The notes beneath the pieces were generated by a model. It was not told the origin of the DNA, did not search any database, and saw nothing but the letters and a program-made list of their open reading frames with translations. Below are positions 1 to 5,145 of a stretch of DNA of 5,220 bases, one piece after another (the stretch's first letter is position 1; each line of letters begins with the position of its first letter). Source of the DNA: Chloroflexota bacterium (GTDB lineage: Bacteria > Chloroflexota > Dehalococcoidia > RBG-13-53-26); the NCBI GenBank assembly GCA_030616195.1, contig JAUWXW010000144.1, positions 1-5,220 of the forward strand, written 5' to 3'. The translations under genes and the position numbers were made by a program.

Positions 1-232
1 CAAAATTCCTGGCGATGACTTCGTCTAAAGAATAGGCAGTGAGGCCGTAAACACCGGGGAGATCGACCACCCTGATGTGGTACCCCTGGTAGTCCCGGCT
101 GCCCTCTTTCTTCTCCACTGTTACCCCAGGCCAGTTTCCCACATGCTGGCGAGCCCCGGTCAGGTTATTGAATACTGTGGTCTTGCCTGAATTGGGGTTT
201 CCTATCAGGGCAATGGTTATTTCCCTTGCCAT
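1..232 (-). CDS. feoB: FeoB, ferrous iron transporter, N-terminal G domain (partial, 3' end outside window)
   Basis: FeoB is an inner-membrane Fe(II) uptake protein with a cytoplasmic N-terminal GTPase domain. Only the first 77 residues lie here; the rest of the G domain and the membrane part are beyond the left edge. The translation ([19 protein letters not shown]...) shows the G1/P-loop GNPNSGKT at residues 11-18, a G2-like threonine at T38 within GVTVEKKEG, and G3 DLPG at residues 57-60. A switch-II stretch [15 protein letters not shown] follows; this is typical of FeoB and unlike Era or other small GTPases. The ATG at 232-230 follows the upstream feoA stop by three bases, and a purine-rich AGGTAGGAA overlaps that stop as the ribosome binding site, so translation is probably coupled. 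It is the last visible gene of a dtxR-feoA-feoA-feoB operon. No frame damage is seen in the visible part. Confidence 0.96.
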   Translation of the reverse strand, partial: MAREITIALIGNPNSGKTTVFNNLTGARQHVGNWPGVTVEKKEGSRDYQGYHIRVVDLPGVYGLTAYSLDEVIARNF

Positions 233-235
233 TTC

Positions 236-469
236 CTACCTGGTTACCAGGATTTTGTGGGCCATTCCATGCCCCAGGGCCAGCCTGGTTCCCTTCACTT
301 CTACAACAACGGGGCCGCGCATCTGGCTATTGATAACCCTGATAACGGTTCCCGGAAGCAATCCCATATCGGCCAGCCTTCTGGTCAGTCCCCTTCCGCC
401 TCTGACATCGGCTATCCGCACCACCTCACCCGGGCTAGCCATAGCCAGCGGCATGGGATAACCCGCCAT
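236..469 (-). CDS. feoA: FeoA-domain protein, distal copy next to feoB
   Basis: This is a 77-residue single-domain FeoA protein, an SH3-like beta-barrel that works in the cytoplasm with FeoB in Fe(II) uptake. Visible family motifs are GGRGLTRRLADMGLLPG (residues 24-40) and a closing segment from G52 to V75 that contains KGTRLALGHG. The closing segment lacks the LGDPIEVRIKG / LALRREEA signature of the upstream copy and belongs to the GPVVVEV...LALGHGMA type. I recall that type as a second FeoA kind found beside feoB in some anaerobes; the functional difference is not known to me. The ATG (469-467) directly abuts the TAG of the upstream feoA (472-470). GGAGG about eight bases before it supports this start. 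An internal ATG at residue 6 (MPLAMASPGE) is a possible but weaker start. Full family length, no anomalies. Confidence 0.93.
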   Translation of the reverse strand: MAGYPMPLAMASPGEVVRIADVRGGRGLTRRLADMGLLPGTVIRVINSQMRGPVVVEVKGTRLALGHGMAHKILVTR

Positions 470-703
470 CTAGCCTGCCTCCACCTGGATGCCGGCTGCT
501 TCTTCCCTACGCAACGCCAGGTGGTATCCCTTTATCCTGACCTCAATGGGATCCCCCAGAGGAGCCACTCGCTCTACCTCAATCTCGCTCCCCTTGACCA
601 CTCCCATGTCGCGGAGCCGCCGGTTAACGCCCTTGCCTCCGCTAACCCTTATAATCCTGCCCTTCTCCCCGGGCCTCAGCTCACCTAAGGACTTAGTCGA
701 CAT
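470..703 (-). CDS. feoA: FeoA-domain protein, proximal copy (classical type)
   Basis: This is a 77-residue classical FeoA, a small cytoplasmic SH3-fold partner of the FeoB iron permease. Motifs in order are LGELRPGEKGRIIRVSGG (residues 6-23), VNRRLRDMGVVKGSEIEVE (26-44), and the strongly conserved APLGDPIEVRIKG (47-59) followed by LALRREEA (62-69) and the closing GIQVE. The start ATG at 703-701 is preceded by GAAGGAG at good spacing. It follows the dtxR-family gene after 77 bases and is followed without any gap by a second, divergent feoA, then feoB. The two copies share the RRL-DMG core but differ clearly in the C-terminal half, so they are old paralogues rather than a recent duplication. 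FeoA is homologous to the C-terminal SH3-like domain of DtxR/IdeR, the domain that the upstream regulator here lacks. Confidence 0.95.
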   Translation of the reverse strand: MSTKSLGELRPGEKGRIIRVSGGKGVNRRLRDMGVVKGSEIEVERVAPLGDPIEVRIKGYHLALRREEAAGIQVEAG

Positions 704-754
704 CCCTTACTCCTTCGCTTTATGAGTAAAACTAGTTATAGACGTTACAAGTCT

Positions 755-777
755 TGCCCAACCTGACTCCTTGGGCA
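755..777 (-). repeat. Small hairpin between the regulator gene and feoA
   Basis: TGCCCAA and TTGGGCA form a perfect 7-base-pair stem with a 9-base loop, starting just after the dtxR-family stop codon. There is no U-run after it on either strand, so it is not a textbook intrinsic terminator. It could protect or separate mRNA segments of the operon, or act as a weak attenuator. The function is inferred only from position. Confidence 0.4.
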
Positions 778-780
778 CCC

Positions 781-1266
781 TCATTCCTCCTCTATTGAAG
801 CCTTTGCCGGACAACCATCAGGCGGGATCTCCCCATGCTCCAGGTAATAGCTATAATTCCTCAGCCAGGAAGGCTCACCTTGTGGACAGGCCGCGGCGAA
901 CTCCATAAACTTCGCCAGCCTTTCCAGGCTGATCGGGCTGATGAAGTGCTCCATGCGGCAGGCATCTTCCTGGGCTATCTCGGGAGCGATATTCAGTACG
1001 TCAGTCAGAAAGTGGCGCAGGACCTCGTGGCGATGAAACACCTCTTCAGCAGTTTCATCGCCTTTGGGGGTCAAGCTCACATACCCATACTTTTCATGCT
1101 CTACAAGGCCCTCCTCAGAAAGCTTCCTCAGGGCAACGGTAACGCTGGGCATTTTCACTCCCAGCGCCAGGCTGATTTGCTTTACCCTCACTGCCTTCCC
1201 CCCGCCACGGAGCATAGCTACCGCTTCCAGATAGTCTTCCATACTAGCAGTGTGCCCTCTCTCCAT
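781..1266 (-). CDS. DtxR/MntR-family metal-dependent transcriptional repressor
   Basis: This is a 161-residue metal-sensing repressor, probably controlling the feo operon it heads. Residues 9-65 are the winged helix-turn-helix: MEDYLEAVAML, then VKQISLALGVKMPSVTVALR as the HTH, then the wing EHEKYGYVSLTPKG. Residues 70-125 are the metal-binding/dimerisation domain with FHRHEVLRHFL and ACRMEHFIS. By eye alignment the ligand candidates are D11, E14, H80, C103, E106 and H107. The Cys in AC-R-x-EH is like DtxR/IdeR, while D11 and the short length are like MntR. There is no C-terminal SH3 domain (DtxR has about 226 residues); instead a tail with CPQGEPSW and a GCP motif follows. The start ATG at 1266-1264 has GGAGGGG two bases upstream; the ATG at residue 9 is less likely. 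Iron or manganese specificity cannot be settled from sequence; the feo context favours Fe(II). Confidence 0.93.
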   Translation of the reverse strand: MERGHTASMEDYLEAVAMLRGGGKAVRVKQISLALGVKMPSVTVALRKLSEEGLVEHEKYGYVSLTPKGDETAEEVFHRHEVLRHFLTDVLNIAPEIAQEDACRMEHFISPISLERLAKFMEFAAACPQGEPSWLRNYSYYLEHGEIPPDGCPAKASIEEE

Positions 1267-1268
1267 AT

Positions 1269-1275
1269 CCCCTCC
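1269..1275 (-). promoter_or_regulatory. Ribosome binding site of the DtxR-family gene
   Basis: GGAGGGG lies two bases (AT) before the ATG at 1266, with the GGAGG core six nearer bases away counted from its 5' half. It is the only strong Shine-Dalgarno match near the gene and supports the 161-residue start over the internal ATG at residue 9. Confidence 0.7.
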
Positions 1276-1278
1276 AAT

Positions 1279-1311
1279 TGTTAGACGTCTCTAACTTAGC
1301 CATGTCTAACA
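1279..1311. promoter_or_regulatory. Tandem dyad, candidate DtxR-family operator
   Basis: On the plus strand TTAG-ACGTCT-CTAA (1281-1294) and TTAG-CCATGT-CTAA (1296-1309) are two TTAG-N6-CTAA dyads separated by a single C. The outer ends also pair as an 8-base inverted repeat, TGTTAGAC / GTCTAACA (1279-1286 and 1304-1311). The array touches the last base of the predicted -10 hexamer and covers the predicted transcription start, where bound repressor would block initiation. TTAG/CTAA half-sites are typical of DtxR/IdeR-type operators (TTAGGTTAG...CTAACCTAA), although the spacing here differs. Autoregulation by the adjacent gene product is inferred. Confidence 0.7.
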
Positions 1312-1339
1312 TTTTATCAACCAACCGACCACATGTCAA
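1311..1339 (-). promoter_or_regulatory. Sigma70-type promoter of the dtxR-feoA-feoA-feoB operon
   Basis: On the minus strand the -35 hexamer is TTGACA (1339-1334, perfect consensus) and the -10 hexamer is TAAAAT (1316-1311, 5 of 6), separated by exactly 17 bases. Transcription should begin near 1304, inside the tandem TTAG-N6-CTAA dyad, leaving a leader of roughly 38 bases before the regulator start codon. This is the best promoter match I see in the window. Confidence 0.8.
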
Positions 1340-1402
1340 GTAAGCCAAAATCAGGGTAATCCGTGGGTACAGATTGGAAAGACCTGTGTGGACACCGGGG
1401 TG

Positions 1403-1448
1403 GGTTGGAGCATCCGCTCCAACCACGCCTAGAGCAGATGCTCTAGGC
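1403..1448. repeat. Twin hairpin element (REP-like)
   Basis: There are two adjacent perfect hairpins, each with a 9-base-pair stem and a 4-base loop: GGTTGGAGC-ATCC-GCTCCAACC (1403-1424) and GCCTAGAGC-AGAT-GCTCTAGGC (1427-1448), two bases apart. The inner stems share GAGC/GCTC, while the outer stem halves differ but stay perfectly paired. There is no T-run beside either one. The design looks like a paired REP element; it could also stop or stabilise transcripts coming from mfd. Copy number elsewhere in the genome is unknown. Confidence 0.6.
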
Positions 1449-1476
1449 TACCCTATTTTGTTAACCAGGGCGGGAG

Positions 1477-1490
1477 CTCGCCTCGGCGAG
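1477..1490. repeat. GC-rich hairpin after the mfd stop codon
   Basis: CTCGCC-TC-GGCGAG is a perfect 6-base-pair stem with a 2-base loop, about 40 bases past the mfd stop. An overlapping alternative stem GGCGA-G-TCGCC (1485-1495) competes with it. There is no T-run, so intrinsic termination is not supported. The segment GAGCTCGCCT (1474-1483) reappears in inverse orientation inside the palindrome at 4996-5034, which suggests related repeat debris. Confidence 0.4.
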
Positions 1491-1532
1491 TCGCCTATGG
1501 CAACGCTGTACGAGGAGGTTTCTAATCCGACT

Positions 1533-4500
1533 TCAGGGCTTAAGGGATAATGCCTCAACCACCTCTTGCAGCACCTTCTGCCATTTGTTGCCCAGGATCG
1601 TCACGTCCAGGCGCAACTGAGAGACCCCCACCTTGAGTCCTTGCCGGGACTGTCCTAACCGCTCCCGGGCAAGTCCGATTCCCTCCCTGAACCTGACTAC
1701 GATCTGCCTTCCTTCTCTGGAGATAGACTGTATCCCAGCTTGGGCTGCCAGGGCTCTGAGTTTCACTGCATAGAGGAGATTCTCCCCCTCTGGTGGTAAG
1801 CTTCCAAACCTGTCCCTGAGCTCTCCGCCTATCTGCCCCACCTCCTCCGCTGACCTCGTCTTTGCCAGTCGCTGATACAGGTCCAGCCTGACGGTGATGT
1901 CAGCTACATAGTCTTCAGGAATGTAGGCAGAGAGCGGCAGGTCTATAGAGGGCAATGGCTCAAGAGAGATATCCATTGCGGCTGTGACCTCGCTTGATTG
2001 TCCGGCTTTCAGCTCCTTCACTGCCTCCGCCAGCAACTGGCAGTAGAGGTCAAAGCCAACCGCGGCGATGTGACCGCTCTGCTCCGGACCAAGCAGATTA
2101 CCCGCCCCGCGTATCTCCAGGTCCTTCAGAGCGATACGAAAGCCATAGCCCAGTTCAGTAGCCTCAAAGATAGTCTCCAGCCTTTTGCCCGCCGCCGGAG
2201 TCAAGCGCTTGCCCTTAGAATACAGGAAATAGGCGTAAGCGCGATTGTTACCCCGACCAACCCTGCCGCGCAGTTGATATAGCTGCGCCAGCCCCAGCTT
2301 ATCAGCGTCGTTGACTATAAGGGTATTCACATTGGGTATGTCAAGCCCCGATTCAATAATCGTGGTGCATACCAGGACATCGAATTTGCCATGGGTGAAA
2401 TCGACCATGGTCGCCTCCAGTTTCTCCTCCGCCATCTGGCCGTGGGCAATGGCTATCAGCGCTTCGGGTACAAGCTCCCCCAATCTGCGGGCGACACGGC
2501 CGATGCTGTGAACCCGATTGTGAACAAAGAAGACCTGGCCATTGCGCTCCAGCTCACGAATTATGGCCTCCCGGATCAGAGTCTCATTGTACTCGGACAC
2601 GTAGGTGTTGATGGGCAATCGGTCCTCAGGTGGGGTTTCCATGCTGCTCATGTCACGCACCCCTACCAGGGACATGTGAAGGGTACGGGGGATGGGCGTA
2701 GCACTCAAGGTGAGTACATCTACCTCTTTCCGCATCTGCTTAAGACGTTCCTTGTGAGTTACACCAAACCTCTGCTCCTCATCGATAATCACCAGGCCCA
2801 AATCCTTGAAAGCCACATCATGCTGCAGCAACCGATGAGTGCCGATGCAGATATCCACACTACCGCTTTCTAGACCCTCGAGGATAGCCTGCTGCTCCCT
2901 CTCAGAGCGAAACCGACTCAACATCTCCACCCTCATGGGAAAGGCAGCCAGCCTCTCATTGAAGGTATTGAAGTGCTGCTGAGCCAGTACCGTGGTAGGC
3001 ACCAGCATAGCCGCTTGTTTCCCATCCATCACCGTCTTGAAGGCTGCTCTCAGGGCCACTTCAGTCTTGCCGTAGCCTACATCGCCGCAGACCAACCGGT
3101 CCATGGGCTTAGGCTTTTCCATGTCCTCCTTCACCTGCCTTGCCACCTCCATCTGGTCCGGGGTCTCTACATAGGGAAAGGAAGCCTCTAGCTCCTGCTG
3201 CCATGTCGTGTCAGCCGAGTAAGCGAAACCAGGGGTGACTTCCCTGGCTGCATAGAGGCTAAGCAACTCCTGGGCCATTTCCCTGGCTGATTCCCTAACT
3301 CTCTGCTTAACTCGCTCCCATTCGTGGGTGCCCAGACGGGTGAGGGTAGGCGGCTCTCCGGCTGAACCAATATACCGGCTGACGCGGTCTGCCTGGTCAA
3401 CGGGGACGTAAAGCTTGTCGCCGGCAGCAGACTCCAGGGACCGATACACTCGTTCCACGCCATCAGGCCGGAGCCTGGTCATGCCGGCAAAGCGGGCGAT
3501 GCCATGCTCAACGTGCACTGCATAGTCACCGGGTGACAGCTCCGGAAGAAGGCCTCTATGATGCACTGGTCGCGGCTTCGTCAGCCGCGGTTGCTTGGCG
3601 AAGCCAAAGATTTCGGCATCCGTAAATAGGATCAGATCCCTGCCCATTTGCCAGCCTTCGGGCAGGGACCCTTGAACCAATGCCAGAGAGCCCGCGGCAG
3701 GAGGTTGCTCCAGGTAAGAAAGCGGAGAGACGAAAACGTCCTCCTCCTGGAGCAGCTCACCCAGTCTGGCCGCCTGCTGGGAGACAATGATCACCCGGCG
3801 TCTTTTCCGGAGCAACTCTTTAGTTTCTGCCAGGAAAAGCTCCAGTTGACCTCCGTACCCTGGAGCGGAAGCAAAGGCCAGATGATAAGGTGACCCCTCC
3901 TCCGTGGGCCACCTGGTTAGAGTCAGGCATTGCTTTATTCTTTGCAGCCTGGCTTCCAGCTCAGGGTAGGTAAGATAGGGCACTGGGGCCTCCTCGGCCA
4001 GTTCACCCTTCTCAATCTGCGCCTCACGCAGCTCGCTGGCCTCGGCATCCAGTTCACCGATGGAAGCGGCCACATCCCCGGGCTCAACCAGAACAACCAG
4101 GCAATCTGACGGCAAGTAGTCAATGAGGGCATCAGCGTCCGGACAGGCGTCCTCTCGAGCCGGCACCAGTTCCACTGCCATCACCATCTGCAATGAGCGC
4201 TGGGTACGAGGGTCAAAGAGGCGCAGGGTGTCCACCTGGTTGCCCAGGAATTCGATCCTCGTTGGCATCTCGCAGTTCGGGGGATAGACGTCGAGGATAC
4301 CGCCCCGCCGGCTCATGGTGCCCGGTACCTCAACCACACCGGCTCTGCGGTACCCCATCTCGTCCCATCTCCTGAGGAGTTCAAAGGGGGCAATCCGCAT
4401 TCCCTGCTCTACGACATGAGAAGCAGCTACAAATCTGCTGTGGGAGATAGTCTTTCTGGCCGCTGCAGTAGCGGAAGCTACAATCAACGGGGGTTGTGTT

Positions 4501-4865
4501 CGGGGATGGGGCTCTTTCCCCGCCTTCACCAGGCTGGCCAGGGCCTGCAATCTCTGCTGCTCAATGAAAGAGTCGGGAGCAAGGCGTTCATAGGGCAAAG
4601 CGTCGGGCTCGGGGAAAAGGACCGGATCCCGCTGGTTGTCACCCCAGACAGGAAGCTGACCGCAGAACCTGTGAGCTTGCTCAGGAGTCGGCACCACCAC
4701 CAGCACTGGCCTTGACAGCTCTTGGTGCAAGGCCGCCACCACGTAGGGCTGGGCAGCACTGGAGACCACCACCCTGTGCCTGCCTATCGCCTGCGCCAGA
4801 CCGCGAACCAGGTGCTGATAAGCCGGCATCTCGCCAATGAGAGGCACCAGACAGACTAAATTCAC
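1533..4865 (-). CDS. mfd: Mfd, transcription-repair coupling factor
   Basis: Mfd is a DNA translocase that removes RNA polymerase stalled at lesions and recruits UvrA for nucleotide excision repair. With this start it has 1110 residues, a normal family length. In order: a UvrB-like module (about 1-325; LFPEPDALPYERL near 83-95, MGYRRAGVVE and SRRGGILDVYP near 170-195); a linker; a CarD-like RNA polymerase interaction domain (about 442-510; SPGDYAVHVEHGIARF); RecG-like motor lobes with Walker A GDVGYGKTE (594-602), DEEQ (695-698), SATPIPRT (721-728) and QLRGRVGR (864-871); a translocation motif zone ending RGAGNLLG (919-926); and a C-terminal autoinhibitory domain (about 985-1110). All motor motifs are intact. 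I chose GTG at 4865 because GGGAGA sits five bases upstream and VNLVCLVPL matches Mfd N-termini; the longest frame begins at GTG 4880 with a poor ribosome site. It has its own promoter and sits alone between repeat-rich spacers. Confidence 0.96.
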   Translation of the reverse strand: MNLVCLVPLIGEMPAYQHLVRGLAQAIGRHRVVVSSAAQPYVVAALHQELSRPVLVVVPTPEQAHRFCGQLPVWGDNQRDPVLFPEPDALPYERLAPDSFIEQQRLQALASLVKAGKEPHPRTQPPLIVASATAAARKTISHSRFVAASHVVEQGMRIAPFELLRRWDEMGYRRAGVVEVPGTMSRRGGILDVYPPNCEMPTRIEFLGNQVDTLRLFDPRTQRSLQMVMAVELVPAREDACPDADALIDYLPSDCLVVLVEPGDVAASIGELDAEASELREAQIEKGELAEEAPVPYLTYPELEARLQRIKQCLTLTRWPTEEGSPYHLAFASAPGYGGQLELFLAETKELLRKRRRVIIVSQQAARLGELLQEEDVFVSPLSYLEQPPAAGSLALVQGSLPEGWQMGRDLILFTDAEIFGFAKQPRLTKPRPVHHRGLLPELSPGDYAVHVEHGIARFAGMTRLRPDGVERVYRSLESAAGDKLYVPVDQADRVSRYIGSAGEPPTLTRLGTHEWERVKQRVRESAREMAQELLSLYAAREVTPGFAYSADTTWQQELEASFPYVETPDQMEVARQVKEDMEKPKPMDRLVCGDVGYGKTEVALRAAFKTVMDGKQAAMLVPTTVLAQQHFNTFNERLAAFPMRVEMLSRFRSEREQQAILEGLESGSVDICIGTHRLLQHDVAFKDLGLVIIDEEQRFGVTHKERLKQMRKEVDVLTLSATPIPRTLHMSLVGVRDMSSMETPPEDRLPINTYVSEYNETLIREAIIRELERNGQVFFVHNRVHSIGRVARRLGELVPEALIAIAHGQMAEEKLEATMVDFTHGKFDVLVCTTIIESGLDIPNVNTLIVNDADKLGLAQLYQLRGRVGRGNNRAYAYFLYSKGKRLTPAAGKRLETIFEATELGYGFRIALKDLEIRGAGNLLGPEQSGHIAAVGFDLYCQLLAEAVKELKAGQSSEVTAAMDISLEPLPSIDLPLSAYIPEDYVADITVRLDLYQRLAKTRSAEEVGQIGGELRDRFGSLPPEGENLLYAVKLRALAAQAGIQSISREGRQIVVRFREGIGLARERLGQSRQGLKVGVSQLRLDVTILGNKWQKVLQEVVEALSLKP

Positions 4866-4870
4866 CGATT

Positions 4871-4876
4871 TCTCCC
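4871..4876 (-). promoter_or_regulatory. Ribosome binding site that decides the mfd start
   Basis: GGGAGA on the minus strand ends five bases before GTG at 4865. The alternative GTG at 4880 has only AAGG three bases upstream, which is too close. The Shine-Dalgarno evidence therefore favours a protein five residues shorter than the longest open frame. Confidence 0.6.
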
Positions 4877-4889
4877 ACACGCGCCTTAA

Positions 4890-4916
4890 GGGCTAGCTCA
4901 AAAAAGAGACTAGCCC
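4890..4916 (-). promoter_or_regulatory. Hairpin in the mfd leader
   Basis: In the mfd transcript GGGCUAG (4916-4910), a bulged U and CUC pair with GAG and CUAGCCC (4899-4890), closing a loop of six U. The stem has ten base pairs and one bulge. It ends about 14 bases upstream of the ribosome binding site and would fall inside the predicted leader. There is no U-run after the stem, so a terminator is unlikely. A role in mRNA stability or translation of mfd is possible but unproven. Confidence 0.5.
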
Positions 4917-4941
4917 CTATGAAAACCGTATTCCTATACAA

Positions 4942-4970
4942 ATTGTAGCCCGGTAGTGGCTGGTAGGCAA
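4942..4970 (-). promoter_or_regulatory. Sigma70-type promoter candidate for mfd
   Basis: On the minus strand TTGCCT (4970-4965; 4 of 6 to TTGACA) and TACAAT (4947-4942; 5 of 6 to TATAAT) are separated by 17 bases. Initiation would be near 4935, giving a leader of about 70 bases that contains the 4890-4916 hairpin. This supports mfd being transcribed separately from radC. Confidence 0.6.
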
Positions 4971-4995
4971 CCGGCAGCGAGCAGGAGGTGTTTTA

Positions 4996-5034
4996 TGTCA
5001 CCCTGAGGTCGCCTAAGGCGAGCTCAGAATGACA
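4996..5034. repeat. 39-base imperfect palindrome
   Basis: The arms read TGTCA-CC-CTGAG-G-TCGCCT and AGGCGA-G-CTCAG-AA-TGACA around a single central A. Sixteen base pairs form, interrupted by a CC/AA and a G/G mismatch. Palindromes with TGTCA-nn-CTGAG ends are, from memory, common dispersed intergenic elements in several environmental bacterial lineages. It shares the 10-base AGGCGAGCTC (inverse orientation) with the spacer downstream of mfd. Confidence 0.6.
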
Positions 5035-5041
5035 GAGACAA

Positions 5042-5124
5042 TAGGGTGGGTGAAGCCTAGTGAAACCCACCACTTCATATCCTCCCCAGGACTTGGTGGG
5101 TTCCGTTTCACTGCACCCACCCTA
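5042..5124. repeat. 83-base imperfect inverted repeat (MITE/REPIN-like)
   Basis: The left arm blocks are TAGGGTGGGT (5042-5051), AGTGAAA (5059-5065) and CCCACCA (5066-5072). They are matched in reverse by TGGTGGG (5094-5100), TTTCACT (5106-5112) and ACCCACCCTA (5115-5124), with a 21-base loop. Two short unpaired internal loops separate the blocks. There is no coding capacity, and no flanking direct repeat is obvious. It lies 21 bases past the radC stop and could act as a bidirectional mRNA end structure, or be a small non-autonomous mobile element. Confidence 0.65.
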
Positions 5125-5145
5125 CACCCGCTTGCCGCATCACCA

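Noticed and set aside
257..688. Long plus-strand open frame of 143 codons opposite the feoA genes
   Set aside because: It lies entirely antisense to two clear FeoA genes, has no recognisable domain and no good ribosome site; it is a by-product of the codon use of the opposite strand.
835..1284. Plus-strand open frame of 149 codons opposite the DtxR-family gene
   Set aside because: It is antisense to a well-supported regulator gene and crosses its operator; the translation resembles no family I know.
1244..1426. Minus-strand 60-codon frame across the regulator promoter
   Set aside because: It would cover the promoter, operator and a hairpin and overlap the start of the regulator; its composition reflects the repeat, not a protein.
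1403..1448. CRISPR-like repeats
   Set aside because: There are only two adjacent hairpins with no spacer-repeat periodicity and no cas genes nearby.
1403..1490. Intrinsic terminator for mfd
   Set aside because: Several hairpins are present but none is followed by a U-run in the transcribed direction, so rho-independent termination cannot be claimed.
4890..4916. Intrinsic terminator or riboswitch upstream of mfd
   Set aside because: The six-U stretch is in the loop rather than after the stem, and the leader is too short and simple for any riboswitch class I recognise.
4681..4941. Minus-strand 86-codon frame overlapping the start of mfd
   Set aside because: It is out of frame with mfd, overlaps its conserved N-terminus and starts inside the leader hairpin region.
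4983..5006. Plus-strand AGGAGGTG followed by ATG and two codons before TGA
   Set aside because: The ribosome-site match is strong, but the frame has only three codons and lies partly in a palindromic repeat; no promoter is evident.
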